Shown: in pieces, positions 26,801 through 35,113 of the stretch
How positions within the stretch are numbered: the stretch's first letter is position 1
How the letters are laid out: each line of letters begins with the position of its first letter
From: Streptomyces kanamyceticus
Lineage (GTDB): Bacteria; Actinomycetota; Actinomycetes; Streptomycetales; Streptomycetaceae
DNA: 64,000 bases
Reading direction: 5' to 3'
Assembly: GCF_008704495.1 (NCBI RefSeq)
Contig: NZ_CP023699.1
Coordinates: forward strand, 3,038,001 to 3,102,000
Made by a program: the position numbers and the translations under genes
Notes under the pieces: model-generated
The model's input: only the letters and a program-made list of their open reading frames with translations
Database searches by the model: none
What the model was told of the DNA's origin: nothing

Positions 26801-26827
26801 CGGTCATCGGCGGTCAGGCAACGGTAG
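23813..26827 (+). CDS. AfsR/SARP-type regulator (BTAD, NB-ARC, TPR)
   Basis: A 1004-residue transcriptional activator. Residues 1-95 form an OmpR-like winged-helix (MRFGILGPLDVRAPDGTPLD ... QVSRLRKRLG). The BTAD domain spans about 98-240 (HLARAGRRLLGSGDHARAAA). The STAND NTPase has Walker A GPGGAGKTR at 278-286, with LLVLDNCEHLVDAA as Walker B and LATSREGLGI next. The C-terminal third is TPR-like. The ATG at 23813 begins the conserved fold; with no clear ribosome site it may be leaderless. Such proteins activate antibiotic or morphogenesis genes. The nearest candidate target is the downstream monooxygenase 35 bases away. The pair appears inserted between rpmB and thiD. Confidence 0.93.
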   Translation: MRFGILGPLDVRAPDGTPLDPGGPRPRALLTLLLLDAGRTVPLARLTDGLYGDEPPAGAANALQSQVSRLRKRLGLDIEAVPTGYRLAVSPEDVDLHRFEHLARAGRRLLGSGDHARAAALLREALGLWRGRALADLPDAAALLARLDEMRLAAGQDRIDAELALGGGPDLVPELRELLSGQPLSERLYGQLMRALHAGGRPAEALTVYEEARRALADALGTDPSAGLSALHLELLRGQEPARQRGVPAQLTRFIGRADELARIGALLADTRLVTLTGPGGAGKTRLAVEAARALPDVCFVELAPLADGAQVPYAILTALGVRDGLHTPGGDATERLLSALHGRAPLLVLDNCEHLVDAAAEVTGLLLGACPGVRVLATSREGLGITGEVLCPVPPLTAGPAARLFADRAAAVRPGHAGADDEHQRRLTDEICAALDGLPLAIELAAARLRTLTLDELAARLGDRFRLLSRGDRTKAPRHRTLRAVVEWSWELLDEEERELARRLTVFPSGATLDAVEAVCGIPYPEDLLASLTEKSFLEVADGRYGMLRTIHAFCAGQLADAGEEDRLRDAHAGYFLRLAERAEPMLRGGDQLPWLAGLSAERGNLDAALRHLTRADPHGGLRLLAALSWFWRLRGLNGERTARAIELLDAVGSEPPEGLGEEYALCVINTLAGDGADPAEPARLAHADRLVAELEGPLRLPHLIVQWSVTGGPEHSMTDRVRAQVGDHPWGVALLDLGLGFQEQFAGRPDAADAAFARALAGFRETGDRWGMANCLDPLAMFAHWRGERDLALDLLDEGLVHVGELAAPEETADLLHQRATVLLYRGDLAAAAAHYARAAELARTAGVPDKVATALRGLGDVARRSGDTSRAREHYEAALQAYAANWFSLGQSVRTLVGMGRAALAESRADEAADWFEQARVLATDTGELADVAEALAAVAAAPEECARLLGAAHGLRGTSIAGDPDVVGVADAARARLSPERYESAFEEGRSLRSSAVRQR

Positions 26828-26862
26828 GCGAACGGTCAGCGCCACCCCGGACGCTTCCTGGC

Positions 26863-28134
26863 ATGACGAACTCGAAGAGCACGGAGAACACGAAGAGCAC
26901 GAAGAACCAGGCACCGACCGCCACCCACAGCCTCGCCCACCTGAACGTCCTGATTTCCGGGGCCAGCGTCGCGGGCCCCGCGCTCGCCCTCTGGCTGGCC
27001 CGCTACGGAGCGCGCGTCACCGTCCTGGAGAAGGCGCCCGCGCTGCGCAGGGGCGGCTTCGCCGTCGACTTCCGGGGCGAGGCGCACCGCACCGTACTGC
27101 GCCGCATGGGCATCTGGGACGAGGTCCACCGCAGGCAGACCCACATGGGCCGCCAGACCCTCGTCGAGGCCGACGACACGGAGCGGGTGGATCTGCCCGC
27201 GTTCCTGATGAGCGGTGACGTGGAGATCTTCCGCGGCGAGCTCTCCGCGATCCTCTACGAGCGCACCCAGGACCGGGTGGAGTACGTCTTCGGGGACTCC
27301 GTCGCCTCCCTCACCGAGGACTCCGAAGGCGTCGCCGTCACCTTCGACCACGGCTCTCCCCGCCGGTTCGACCTCGTCGTCGGCGCCGACGGGCTGCACT
27401 CCCACACGCGCCGCCTGGCCTTCGGCGACGAGTCGCGGTACCTGCGCTTCCTCAACTACTACGTAGCGGGGTTCGACGCCCCCAACCACCTCGGTCTCGA
27501 CCGCACCGCCCGCATCTACAGCGAACCCGGCCGCACCCTCATGCTCAGCAACTACGGCGCCGACCCGGCCAGGGCGGGGGTCGGCCTGGTCTTCGGTTCC
27601 GAGCGGCTCGACTACGACCGGCACGACCTCGGGCAGCAGAAGAAGATCCTCGCCGACCGGTTCGCGGGGCTCGGCTGGCGGCACGCGGCAGGAGCCCTGG
27701 ACGGCCTGGAGAGCGCCGACGACCTGTACTTCGACGCCATCGCGCAGATCCACGTCGACCGGCTCTCCCAGGGCCGCGTGGTCCTGCTCGGGGACGCCGG
27801 GTACGGCGCCACGATGGGCGGCATCGGGACCGGCACCGCGCTGGTCTGCGCGTACGTCCTCGCCGGTGAGCTCGCGGCCGCGCGGGGCGAGCACCGCGTC
27901 GCCTTCGCCGCGTACGAGGCGGAGGTCCGCGACTACGCCAAGGGCTGCCAGAAGATCTCCGGCAACGCGGGCCCCTTCCTCGCCCCGCCGACCGAGAGGA
28001 AGATCCGCAGCCGCGACCGGACGTACCGCGTGCTCAGCTCCCGCCTCCTGGCGGGCTTCTTCAAGAGGCTGACCGAGAAGGCCGCGAGCGACATCACGCT
28101 CAAGGACTACGCCCCGCCGAGCCGCCAGCCGTGA
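26863..28134 (+). CDS. FAD-dependent monooxygenase (PHBH fold)
   Basis: A 423-residue flavoprotein. The dinucleotide-binding strand reads [20 protein letters not shown] near residues 29-48 (GASVAG in place of GxGxxG, common in this subgroup). Next come [12 protein letters not shown] (DG motif) and [20 protein letters not shown] (GD motif, FAD ribityl). Related enzymes hydroxylate aromatic substrates or inactivate antibiotics (TetX-like), but the substrate cannot be told here. The N-terminal 20 residues are Lys/Ser/Thr/Asn-rich and unrelated to the fold. Probably cotranscribed with the AfsR-like gene. The 3' end overlaps thiD by 28 bases. Confidence 0.9.
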   Translation: MTNSKSTENTKSTKNQAPTATHSLAHLNVLISGASVAGPALALWLARYGARVTVLEKAPALRRGGFAVDFRGEAHRTVLRRMGIWDEVHRRQTHMGRQTLVEADDTERVDLPAFLMSGDVEIFRGELSAILYERTQDRVEYVFGDSVASLTEDSEGVAVTFDHGSPRRFDLVVGADGLHSHTRRLAFGDESRYLRFLNYYVAGFDAPNHLGLDRTARIYSEPGRTLMLSNYGADPARAGVGLVFGSERLDYDRHDLGQQKKILADRFAGLGWRHAAGALDGLESADDLYFDAIAQIHVDRLSQGRVVLLGDAGYGATMGGIGTGTALVCAYVLAGELAAARGEHRVAFAAYEAEVRDYAKGCQKISGNAGPFLAPPTERKIRSRDRTYRVLSSRLLAGFFKRLTEKAASDITLKDYAPPSRQP

Positions 28135-28901
28135 TCCACCGGGCCGATCCCGCCGCCGAGTGCGAACCCGGCGGCGATCGCCCCGGTGACGTACTCCTTG
28201 GCCGCGGCGACGGCCTCGGGGACGCTCTGGCCCTTCGCCAGCTGCGCGGCGATCGCGCTGGCGAGCGTGCAGCCCGTGCCGTGCGTGTGACGGTTGTCGT
28301 GGCGCGGGGCGCGCAGCACGTGCTCCTCGGAGCCGTCGGTGAGCAGGTCCACCGCGTCACCGCGGAGGTGGCCGCCCTTGATGAGCACCCACCGGGGTCC
28401 GTACGCGAGGACGGCGTCGGCCGCACGGCGCAGCCCGTCCTCCGACTCGACGTGGACGCCGGTCAGTTGGGCGACCTCGTCGAGGTTGGGCGTCGCGACG
28501 GTGGCACGAGGCAGCAGTTTCGTACGGACGGAGTCGAGGGCCGAGGCCGCGAGCAGCGAGTCGCCGTGCTTGGAGACGCCCACCGGGTCGACGACCGTGG
28601 GCGCGTCCGTGCCCGCGAGCAACTCGGCGACGGTCTCGACCAGTTCGGCCGACGCCAGCATCCCGGTCTTCACGGCCCGCACGCCGATGTCGTCGACGAC
28701 GCTGCGGTACTGGGCCCGCACCGCCTCGCCCGGCAGCTCCCAGAACCCCTGCACGCCAAGGGAGTTCTGCGCGGTGACCGCCGTGACGACGCTCATGCCG
28801 TGCGTGCCGAGGGCGAGCATCGTCTTCAGGTCGGCCTGGATGCCCGCGCCGCCGCCGGAGTCGGATCCGGCGACGGTGAGCACCCGCGGCGGCGCGGTCA
28901 C
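28107..28901 (-). CDS. thiD: hydroxymethylpyrimidine/phosphomethylpyrimidine kinase
   Basis: Thiamine synthesis kinase phosphorylating HMP and HMP-P; 264 residues. The GTG at 28899-28901 overlaps the thiL stop (GTGA), so the two are translationally coupled. [17 protein letters not shown] at 12-28 is the substrate/phosphate loop, [11 protein letters not shown] the middle motif, and [15 protein letters not shown] the C-terminal anion hole. It ends GWRLGGA inside the convergent monooxygenase gene. Confidence 0.96.
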   Translation of the reverse strand: MTAPPRVLTVAGSDSGGGAGIQADLKTMLALGTHGMSVVTAVTAQNSLGVQGFWELPGEAVRAQYRSVVDDIGVRAVKTGMLASAELVETVAELLAGTDAPTVVDPVGVSKHGDSLLAASALDSVRTKLLPRATVATPNLDEVAQLTGVHVESEDGLRRAADAVLAYGPRWVLIKGGHLRGDAVDLLTDGSEEHVLRAPRHDNRHTHGTGCTLASAIAAQLAKGQSVPEAVAAAKEYVTGAIAAGFALGGGIGPVDHGWRLGGA

Positions 28902-29866
28902 TCGGCGTCTCCGTTGTCCCCGAAGTGGTCCCAGCCCTTGCTTGTCCACGGGGCGCCGTCCACGGTCACCTGGGGCAGCGCGGAGGGGTTGAGGACCTCG
29001 CCGATGACCTTCCAGCGGGCGGGCAGCTTCACGTCCGGCGGGAAGGTCGCCACGATCGCGTGGTCCTCGCCGCCGTTGAGCACCCACTGGAGCGGGTCGA
29101 CGCCGACGGCCTGACCGATGTCGTTCATCTGGGAGGGCACGTCGACGTCTCCGGAGCGGATGTCGATGCGCACCTTGCTCGCGTCGGCGATGTGCCCGAG
29201 GTCGGCGATGAGCCCGTCGCTGACGTCCGTCATCGACGTCGCGCCGAGCCCGGCGGCCGCGGGGCCCGCGTGGTAGGGCGGTTCGGGCCTGCGGTGGGCC
29301 TCCACGAAGGCGCGGGGCGAGCGGAAGCCGCGCGAGAGCACCGCGTGTCCGGCGGCGGACCAGCCGAGCCAGCCCGTCACGGCGACGACGTCGCCCGGCT
29401 GGGCACCCGCGCGCGTGACCGGCTCGTGGTTGCGCAGATCGCCGAGAGCGGTGATCGAGACGGTGATGGTGTCGCCGCGTACGACGTCGCCGCCGACGAC
29501 GGCCGCGCCCGCGACCTGGCACTCGTCCCTGAGGCCGTCCATGAGCTCGACGGGCCAGCTGGCGGGGAGTTCGGCGGGCACCACCAGGCCGAGCAGCAGC
29601 GCGGTGGGCACGGCGCCCATCGCCGCGATGTCCGCGAGGTTCTGGGCCGCCGCCTTGCGGCCCACGTCGTACGCGGTGGACCAGTCGCGGCGGAAGTGCC
29701 GCCCCTCCAGGAGGATGTCGGTGCTCGCCACGACCCTGCGGTCCGGAGCGGACACCACCGCGGCGTCATCGCCGGGACCGAGCCGTACGGCCGGAGTGGA
29801 GGTGAGCCGGGAGGTGAGCTCTCTGATGAGCCCGAACTCCCCCAACTCGCCCACGGTTCCCTTCAC
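28898..29866 (-). CDS. thiL: thiamine-monophosphate kinase
   Basis: Last step of thiamine diphosphate synthesis: ThMP + ATP to ThDP. A 322-residue protein of the PurM-like fold. [22 protein letters not shown] and [18 protein letters not shown] are the metal/ATP-binding blocks, and [16 protein letters not shown] and [11 protein letters not shown] complete the set. The GTG at 29864-29866 is chosen; a second GTG four codons in (VGELGEFGL) has a better AAGGGA ribosome site. Operon with thiD. Confidence 0.96.
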   Translation of the reverse strand: MKGTVGELGEFGLIRELTSRLTSTPAVRLGPGDDAAVVSAPDRRVVASTDILLEGRHFRRDWSTAYDVGRKAAAQNLADIAAMGAVPTALLLGLVVPAELPASWPVELMDGLRDECQVAGAAVVGGDVVRGDTITVSITALGDLRNHEPVTRAGAQPGDVVAVTGWLGWSAAGHAVLSRGFRSPRAFVEAHRRPEPPYHAGPAAAGLGATSMTDVSDGLIADLGHIADASKVRIDIRSGDVDVPSQMNDIGQAVGVDPLQWVLNGGEDHAIVATFPPDVKLPARWKVIGEVLNPSALPQVTVDGAPWTSKGWDHFGDNGDAE

Positions 29867-30075
29867 CGAGTCTCACCATGCCCTTTCGCGCTGCCCGGCC
29901 CCCGGTCGCGAGCCGCCACTGTCGTCGGTACGGTCGACGTGACCGTCAACTTGTGTTGTCCGTCCACCACGATGTGCGCGCCACAGCTCACCCGGGTCTC
30001 CCCGTGACGAGCGGTGACGCGGTACCGTGGCGTCCCTTCTCCCCACATGATCCTCGTGGCCGCCCTGGAGGTTCC

Positions 30076-30309
30076 GTGGTACAGGCGTACATCCTGATCC
30101 AAACAGAGGTCGGCAAGGCGTCGACCGTCGCCGAGCTGATCGGCAAGATCCCGGGAGTGATTCAGGCCGAGGACGTGACCGGACCCTACGACGTCATCGT
30201 GCGCGCACAAGCGGACACGGTGGACGAACTCGGCCGCATGGTGGTCGCGAAGGTCCAGCAGGTGGACGGCATCACCCGAACTCTGACCTGCCCGGTCGTG
30301 CACTTGTAG
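30076..30309 (+). CDS. stand-alone Lrp/AsnC ligand-binding (RAM) domain
   Basis: A 77-residue protein. GTG start with GGAGG five bases upstream, giving MVQAYILIQTEVGKASTVAE. It is a complete RAM/ACT-like domain (VIQAEDVTGPYDVIVRAQA ... VDGITRTLTCPVV) without any helix-turn-helix. Such small forms assemble into rings that bind amino acids and can partner with full-length Lrp proteins; the ligand here is unknown. Divergent from thiL, followed 20 bases later by the lipoprotein gene. Confidence 0.92.
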   Translation: MVQAYILIQTEVGKASTVAELIGKIPGVIQAEDVTGPYDVIVRAQADTVDELGRMVVAKVQQVDGITRTLTCPVVHL

Positions 30310-30329
30310 CCCCCGTCTACCCTGGCCCG

Positions 30330-30827
30330 GTGAACATCCCCCGTCTCCGGCGCCGCTGCCTCATAGGAACGTCCGCCCTCGCCCTGTTGATCACGACAGC
30401 GGCCTGCTCTTCTACGGACGACGAGGCGTCAGTGGTGGTTCCTTCTCCGAAGGCCAAGGCCGCAGGGCTCTGCCGGGACCTGCACGAGCAACTCCCGAAG
30501 AAGGTCGAAGGGCTTGAGCGCACCGACCCGGGGCCCGAGTCCGAGCTGACCGCCGGGTGGGGAGACCCGGCGATCATACTGCGCTGCGGTGTGCCCCGGC
30601 CCCCCGAGATGATCGATCCCGACTACGCCGCGAAGAACGGCGTGAAGGTGAACGGCGTCGCCTGGCTCCTGCAGAAGAACGACGACGGTTCGTACACCTT
30701 CACCACGGGGGCTCGTCTCGCCTACGTCGAGGTGAAGCTGCCCGAGGAGCGGACGGGGGGCGGTCTCGGGCCGCTCACGGACTTCGCGGGGCCCATCAAG
30801 AAGACCATTCCCGAGGGGATCGCCTGA
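30330..30827 (+). CDS. DUF3515-family lipoprotein
   Basis: A 165-residue exported protein starting with GTG. The N-terminus NIPRLRRRCLIGTSALALLI is a basic then hydrophobic signal; TTAAC (Cys26) is a lipobox, so the mature protein should be lipid-anchored. The rest has GLCRDLHEQLPKKV, WGDPAIILRCGVPRPP and a C-terminal VEVKLPEER, typical of actinobacterial DUF3515 proteins near ddl. Function unknown. The stop codon is part of a terminator stem-loop. Confidence 0.88.
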   Translation: MNIPRLRRRCLIGTSALALLITTAACSSTDDEASVVVPSPKAKAAGLCRDLHEQLPKKVEGLERTDPGPESELTAGWGDPAIILRCGVPRPPEMIDPDYAAKNGVKVNGVAWLLQKNDDGSYTFTTGARLAYVEVKLPEERTGGGLGPLTDFAGPIKKTIPEGIA

Positions 30828-30837
30828 TCCCCTCGGG
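30810..30837. terminator. bidirectional terminator, DUF3515 / ddl
   Basis: CCCGAGGGGATC (30810-30821) and GATCCCCTCGGG (30826-30837) form a 12-bp perfect stem with loop GCCT. It overlaps the last codons and stop of the lipoprotein gene and lies 40 bases past the ddl stop. Confidence 0.85.
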
Positions 30838-30876
30838 GGCGGTGCGCGTCGTGGGTGCGCACCCTCGGCGCGAGCT

Positions 30877-32058
30877 TCAGCGCAGGCCCGTCGAGCGGTT
30901 CAGGGCGGCCTGGATGAGGCGGTCCACCAGCTCTTCGTAGCTGACGCCGCTCTTCTCCCACATCTGCGGGTACATCGAGATGGGCGTGAAGCCCGGCATC
31001 GTGTTGATCTCGTTGATCACGAACCGGCCGTCCTCGGTGAGGAAGAAGTCCGCGCGCACCAGGCCCTCGCAGGACGCGGCGTCGAACGCCTCGACCGCGA
31101 GCCGCTGGATCTCCGCGGTCTCCTCGGGCGTCAGCGGGGCGGGCACGATGCCGGGCGTCGAGTCGATGTACTTCGCCTCGAAGTCGTAGTAGTCGTGCGT
31201 CTGCACCGGGGGGATCTCGGCGGGGACGCTCGCGCGCGGCCCGTCCTCGAACTCCAGGACGCCGCACTCGATCTCACGGCCGCGCAGCAGCGCCTCGATC
31301 AGGATCTTCGGGTCGTGGCGCTGCGCCTCGGCGATCGCCTCGTCCAGGCCCTCGAAGGAGTCGACCTTCGTGATGCCGATCGAAGAGCCCGCGCGCGCGG
31401 GCTTGATGAACAGCGGCCAGCCGTGCTCGCCCGCGAAGTCCGCGATGCGCTGCCGGGCACCGGCCTCGTCCTGCTGCCACTCGCGGGGGCGGATCACCAG
31501 GTAGGGGCCGACGTTCAGCCCGAAGGACGTGAACACCCGCTTCATGTAGTCCTTGTCCTGGCCGACGGCCGAGGCGAGGACTCCGGAGCCGACATAGGGC
31601 ACTCCGGAGAGTTCGAGCAGCCCCTGGAGGGTGCCGTCCTCTCCGTAGGGACCGTGCAGCATCGGGAAGACGACGTCGACCTCGCCGAGCGCCTTGGGCA
31701 CGGAGCCCGGCTCGCTGTAGACGACCTCGCGGTCGCCGGGGGCCAGCGGCAGCAGGACGCCGCCCTCCACGGAGTCGGAGAGGTCGTCCACGTTCGGCAT
31801 CTGCCGGTCGGCGATCGCCATCCGCTCGGGCTCGTCGGCGGTCAGCGCCCAACGGCCGTCCGTGGTGATGCCGATCGGCAGCACGTCGTACTTGGCACGG
31901 TCGATCGCGCTGAGCACGGCGCCGGCCGTGACCACGGAGATGCCGTGCTCCGAGCTGCGGCCGCCGAACACGACGGCCACGCGCGGCTTGCGGAGCGGCC
32001 GCTCAGAGCTCGACTCGGGGTGCTGCTCAGGGCTCTGGGGGAGGTTCTCGCTGCTCAT
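30877..32058 (-). CDS. ddl: D-alanine--D-alanine ligase
   Basis: ATP-grasp enzyme making D-Ala-D-Ala for peptidoglycan; 393 residues from the ATG at 32056-32058 (MSSENLPQSPEQHPESSSER, a hydrophilic leader of about 25 residues before RVAVVFGGRSSEHGIS). HGPYGEDGTLQGLLEL, PLFIKPARAGSSIGITKV and FVINEINTMPGF are the substrate, ATP and metal motifs. A tyrosine in the active-site loop region (VQTHDYYDFEAKY) is the D-Ala-type residue, arguing against a D-lactate ligase. Last gene of plsC-gpsA-ddl. Confidence 0.96.
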   Translation of the reverse strand: MSSENLPQSPEQHPESSSERPLRKPRVAVVFGGRSSEHGISVVTAGAVLSAIDRAKYDVLPIGITTDGRWALTADEPERMAIADRQMPNVDDLSDSVEGGVLLPLAPGDREVVYSEPGSVPKALGEVDVVFPMLHGPYGEDGTLQGLLELSGVPYVGSGVLASAVGQDKDYMKRVFTSFGLNVGPYLVIRPREWQQDEAGARQRIADFAGEHGWPLFIKPARAGSSIGITKVDSFEGLDEAIAEAQRHDPKILIEALLRGREIECGVLEFEDGPRASVPAEIPPVQTHDYYDFEAKYIDSTPGIVPAPLTPEETAEIQRLAVEAFDAASCEGLVRADFFLTEDGRFVINEINTMPGFTPISMYPQMWEKSGVSYEELVDRLIQAALNRSTGLR

Positions 32059-32092
32059 ATCGCGTCGAGAGTACCCGCTGTCCCAAAAACAG

Positions 32093-33121
32093 TCAGCGAC
32101 GCTCGGGCTTGGCACTGCGCGACATGAGCTCCTTGAGGGCGACCACCGGCGGGGTGCCCTCGTGCACGATGCCGACGACCGTCTCCGTGATCGGCATGTC
32201 GACGCCGTGCCTGCGGGCCAGATCCAGCACCGACTCGCAGGACTTGACGCCCTCCGCGGTCTGCTTGGTGACCGCGATGGTCTCCTCCAGGGTCATGCCC
32301 TTGCCGAGGTTGGTGCCGAAGGTGTGGTTGCGCGAGAGCGGCGAGGAGCAGGTCGCCACGAGGTCGCCGAGGCCCGCGAGTCCGGCGAACGTCAGCGGGT
32401 CGGCGCCCATGGCGAGGCCGAGGCGGGTGGTCTCGGCGAGGCCGCGCGTGATGAGCGAGCCCTTGGCGTTGTCGCCGAGGCCCATGCCGTCCGCGATGCC
32501 GACGGCGAGCCCGATGACGTTCTTGACGGCGCCGCCGAGCTCGCAGCCGACCACGTCGGTGTTGGTGTACGGGCGGAAATACGGGGTGTGGCAGGCCGTC
32601 TGGAGGCGCTGTGCGACCGCCTCGTCCCGGCAGGCCACCACGGCGGCGGCGGGCTGCCTGGCGGCGATCTCACGGGCCAGGTTGGGCCCGGTGACGACGG
32701 CGACGCGGTCCCCGGGGACCTTGGTGACGTCCTCGATGACCTCGCTCATCCGCATCGCGGAGCCGAGCTCGACGCCCTTCATGAGCGAGACGAGGACCGT
32801 GTCGGGGGCGAGCAGCGGGGCCCACGCGGCGAGGTTGTGGCGCAGCGTCTGCGAGGGCACGGCGAGCACCGTGAAGTCGGCGCCCTCGGCGGCCTCTGCC
32901 GGGTCGGTGGTCGCCCTGAGGTTCTCCGGGAGCTCGACACCGGGCAGGTAGTCGGGGTTGGTGCGGGTGGAGTTGACCGCGTCGGCGAGTTCGGCGCGAC
33001 GGCCCCACAGGGTGACGTCGCACCCCGCGTCGGCGAGCACCATGCCGAAAGCCGTACCCCAGGAGCCCGTTCCGAAGACGGCGGCCTTCACCGGACCCGC
33101 CGCGTTCACGGGGTTCGTCAC
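32093..33121 (-). CDS. gpsA: glycerol-3-phosphate dehydrogenase [NAD(P)+]
   Basis: Makes sn-glycerol-3-phosphate for phospholipids; 342 residues. GTG start overlapping the plsC stop (GTGA). The Rossmann motif AAVFGTGSWGTAFGMVLADAG is at about 13-33. NVIGLAVGIADGMGLGDNAKG contains the catalytic lysine region, and GLGDLVATCSSPLSRN follows. Its placement between an acyltransferase and ddl links membrane and wall precursor synthesis. Confidence 0.97.
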   Translation of the reverse strand: MTNPVNAAGPVKAAVFGTGSWGTAFGMVLADAGCDVTLWGRRAELADAVNSTRTNPDYLPGVELPENLRATTDPAEAAEGADFTVLAVPSQTLRHNLAAWAPLLAPDTVLVSLMKGVELGSAMRMSEVIEDVTKVPGDRVAVVTGPNLAREIAARQPAAAVVACRDEAVAQRLQTACHTPYFRPYTNTDVVGCELGGAVKNVIGLAVGIADGMGLGDNAKGSLITRGLAETTRLGLAMGADPLTFAGLAGLGDLVATCSSPLSRNHTFGTNLGKGMTLEETIAVTKQTAEGVKSCESVLDLARRHGVDMPITETVVGIVHEGTPPVVALKELMSRSAKPERR

Positions 33122-33909
33122 TTGCTGTCCTCCGGGGTGCTCTCTGCGGTGCTCGGCGGTGCGGTGGCACCCGCCGCCTTGCGTCGTTGCTCACGCCGTG
33201 CCCTGCGCGGGTCGTACGGCGTATCGGGGGCCTTCTCGTCCCTGACCTCCTCCAGGAGTTCGGTGATCGCGGCCATGATGGTCTCGGTCACCTCGCGCAG
33301 CACCTCGGCGGTCGGCTCCTTGTCGTAGAAGCGCGACAGGTCGACGGGGGCTCCGGCCTTCACCTGAAGGGTCTTGCGGGGGAAGAAGGAGGGCTTCTTG
33401 CTGTACGGCGGCAGGGCGAGGTTGGCGCCCCACTGGGCCACGGGAATCACCGGGCACTTGGTCTTCAGGGCGACCCGCGCGGCACCGGACTTGGCGGTCA
33501 TCGGCCACATGTCGGGGTCCCTGGTGAGGGTGCCCTCGGGGTAGAACGCGACGCACTCACCGCGCTCGATGGCGTCGACCGCGGCGCGGAAGGCGTCCAG
33601 CGCGTTCGACGTCTCGCGGTAGACCGGGATCTGGCCCGTGCCCTTCATCACCTTCGCGACGAAACCGCCCTTGAAAAGGCCGTCCTTTGCCAGGAAACGC
33701 GGCACCCGTCCCGTGTTGTACTGGAAGTGCGCGTACGAGAACGGGTCGATATGCGAGTTGTGATTCACCGCCGTGATGAATCCGCCGTCGGCCGGAATGT
33801 GTTCCATTCCACGCCAGTCCCGCTTGAACAGAACCACCAGCGGCGGTTTTGCGATCACCGCCGCAAGGCGGTACCAGAAGCCGATTCTGCGGCGGGACAC
33901 GCGGGACAC
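33118..33909 (-). CDS. plsC: 1-acylglycerol-3-phosphate acyltransferase (PlsC family)
   Basis: A 263-residue membrane-associated acyltransferase. The HX4D box is NHNSHIDPF near residue 49-57, the substrate motif is VAFYPEGTLTRDP, and CPVIPVAQWG follows. GTG at 33909 has GGAGGAAG immediately upstream, while another GTG three codons in (MSRRRIGFW) fits almost as well. The C-terminal 40 residues are hydrophilic (REQRRKAAGATAPPSTAES). First gene of plsC-gpsA-ddl. Confidence 0.92.
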   Translation of the reverse strand: MSRVSRRRIGFWYRLAAVIAKPPLVVLFKRDWRGMEHIPADGGFITAVNHNSHIDPFSYAHFQYNTGRVPRFLAKDGLFKGGFVAKVMKGTGQIPVYRETSNALDAFRAAVDAIERGECVAFYPEGTLTRDPDMWPMTAKSGAARVALKTKCPVIPVAQWGANLALPPYSKKPSFFPRKTLQVKAGAPVDLSRFYDKEPTAEVLREVTETIMAAITELLEEVRDEKAPDTPYDPRRARREQRRKAAGATAPPSTAESTPEDSK

Positions 33910-34099
33910 CTTCCTCCAAGAACCTGGTCGGCCGCACGAGTGTCACCCCAGGCTGCCTATCTGTCGAGAACACCGTACGCCCACCCGTCTCCCGCCACCG
34001 CCCCTATACCGAGCCGCTCCGGAAAGCACCTTCGGCCACCCTCACCGCCCTCACCCCCGGGCAGGTCACAATGGGCGCGACGCGAAGGACGGAGCGCTC

Positions 34100-34735
34100 G
34101 TGCAGTGGACCCTGGTCATCCCTCTGAAGCCGCTGGCGCGTGCCAAGAGCAGGCTCGCGGCGACCGCGGGCGACGGCCTGCGACCGGGTCTCGCCCTGGC
34201 GTTCGCGCAGGACACCGTGGCCGCGGTGGCGGCCTGTGCCGCGGTGCGGGATGTGGTGGTCGTCACGGACGACACCCTGGCGGGCCGGGAGCTGGCCGCG
34301 CTGGGCGCGCGGATCGTCCCCGACGCACCGGGAGAAGGCCTGAACGCCGCTCTGCGGCACGGAACGGCCGCCGTGCGCGCCGGACGGCCCGAAGTCGCCG
34401 TCGCGGCCCTGAACGCCGATCTACCGGCGCTGCGCCCCCTGGAATTGGCCCGGGTGCTCGACGGCGCCGCCCAATTCCCCCGGGCTTTCCTGCCCGATGC
34501 CGCCGGAATCGGCACGACACTGCTCGCCGCGGCGGCGGGAACGGAATTGCGGCCGGTATTCGGCACCGCGTCCCGGGCCAGGCACGCGGCTTCCGGCGCG
34601 GTGGAACTCGCGCTCGACGGCGTCGATTCCGTACGCCAGGACGTGGACACCGGCGAGGACCTGCGGGCCGCCCTCGCGCTCGGCGTGGGCCCGCGCACCG
34701 CGGCGGCCGCGGCCCGGCTCCTGATCGCCGACTGA
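34100..34735 (+). CDS. cofC: 2-phospho-L-lactate/PEP guanylyltransferase CofC (FbiD)
   Basis: Nucleotidyltransferase of coenzyme F420 synthesis, coupling GTP to phospholactate or phosphoenolpyruvate. The GTG at 34100, with a GGAG ribosome site, gives 211 residues starting MQWTLVIPLKPLARAKSRLA, the conserved GTP loop. VVVVTDDTLAG, PDAPGEGLNAALRHG and VAALNADLPALRPLEL (metal-binding Asp) follow. Actinobacterial members generally use PEP (FbiD-type). It is divergent from plsC. Confidence 0.93.
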   Translation: MQWTLVIPLKPLARAKSRLAATAGDGLRPGLALAFAQDTVAAVAACAAVRDVVVVTDDTLAGRELAALGARIVPDAPGEGLNAALRHGTAAVRAGRPEVAVAALNADLPALRPLELARVLDGAAQFPRAFLPDAAGIGTTLLAAAAGTELRPVFGTASRARHAASGAVELALDGVDSVRQDVDTGEDLRAALALGVGPRTAAAAARLLIAD

Positions 34736-34793
34736 GCTACCGAGCTGCTGAGCGACTGAGCTGCGGCCGGGTGCGACTGAGTACGCTGCCCCC

Positions 34794-34997
34794 ATGCAGG
34801 CCACCGCGTACACGTACGACTCCGAGACCCGCAGCGGCAGCGTGCTGCTCGACGACGGCACTCCGGTGCCCTTCGAGGCCCGCGCGTTCGACGCGGGCGG
34901 GCTGCGGCTGCTGAGGCCGGGCCAGCGCGTGCGCATCGAGGTCGACGGCGACGGCGCCGCGCGCCGCATCACCCTGGTGACGCTGCAGACGTTCTGA
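34794..34997 (+). CDS. small OB-fold/cold-shock-like protein
   Basis: A 67-residue protein, MQATAYTYDSETRSGSVLLD, predicted to be all beta. The pattern SGSVLLDDGTPVPFEARAF ... LRPGQRVRIEVDGD resembles the cold-shock/S1 OB fold, but the RNP motifs are not obvious. It is 58 bases after cofC in the same direction. RNA binding is possible but only inferred. Confidence 0.75.
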   Translation: MQATAYTYDSETRSGSVLLDDGTPVPFEARAFDAGGLRLLRPGQRVRIEVDGDGAARRITLVTLQTF

Positions 34998-35058
34998 GCC
35001 GCTGATGTTCTGAGTCGCCGGTGTCCCGAGGCGGCACCTGCCGTGCGCACACACGACG

Positions 35059-35090
35059 CGGGCCGGGCTCCCCCGTGGGAGTCCGGCCCG
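35059..35090. terminator. hairpin terminator downstream of hupS
   Basis: CGGGCCGGGCTCCC (35059-35072) pairs with 35077-35090 over 14 bp with one G-T wobble and a 4-base loop. It lies between two convergent genes. Confidence 0.85.
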
Positions 35091-35113
35091 GCGCGTGAGT
35101 GCCCTCGGTGCCC

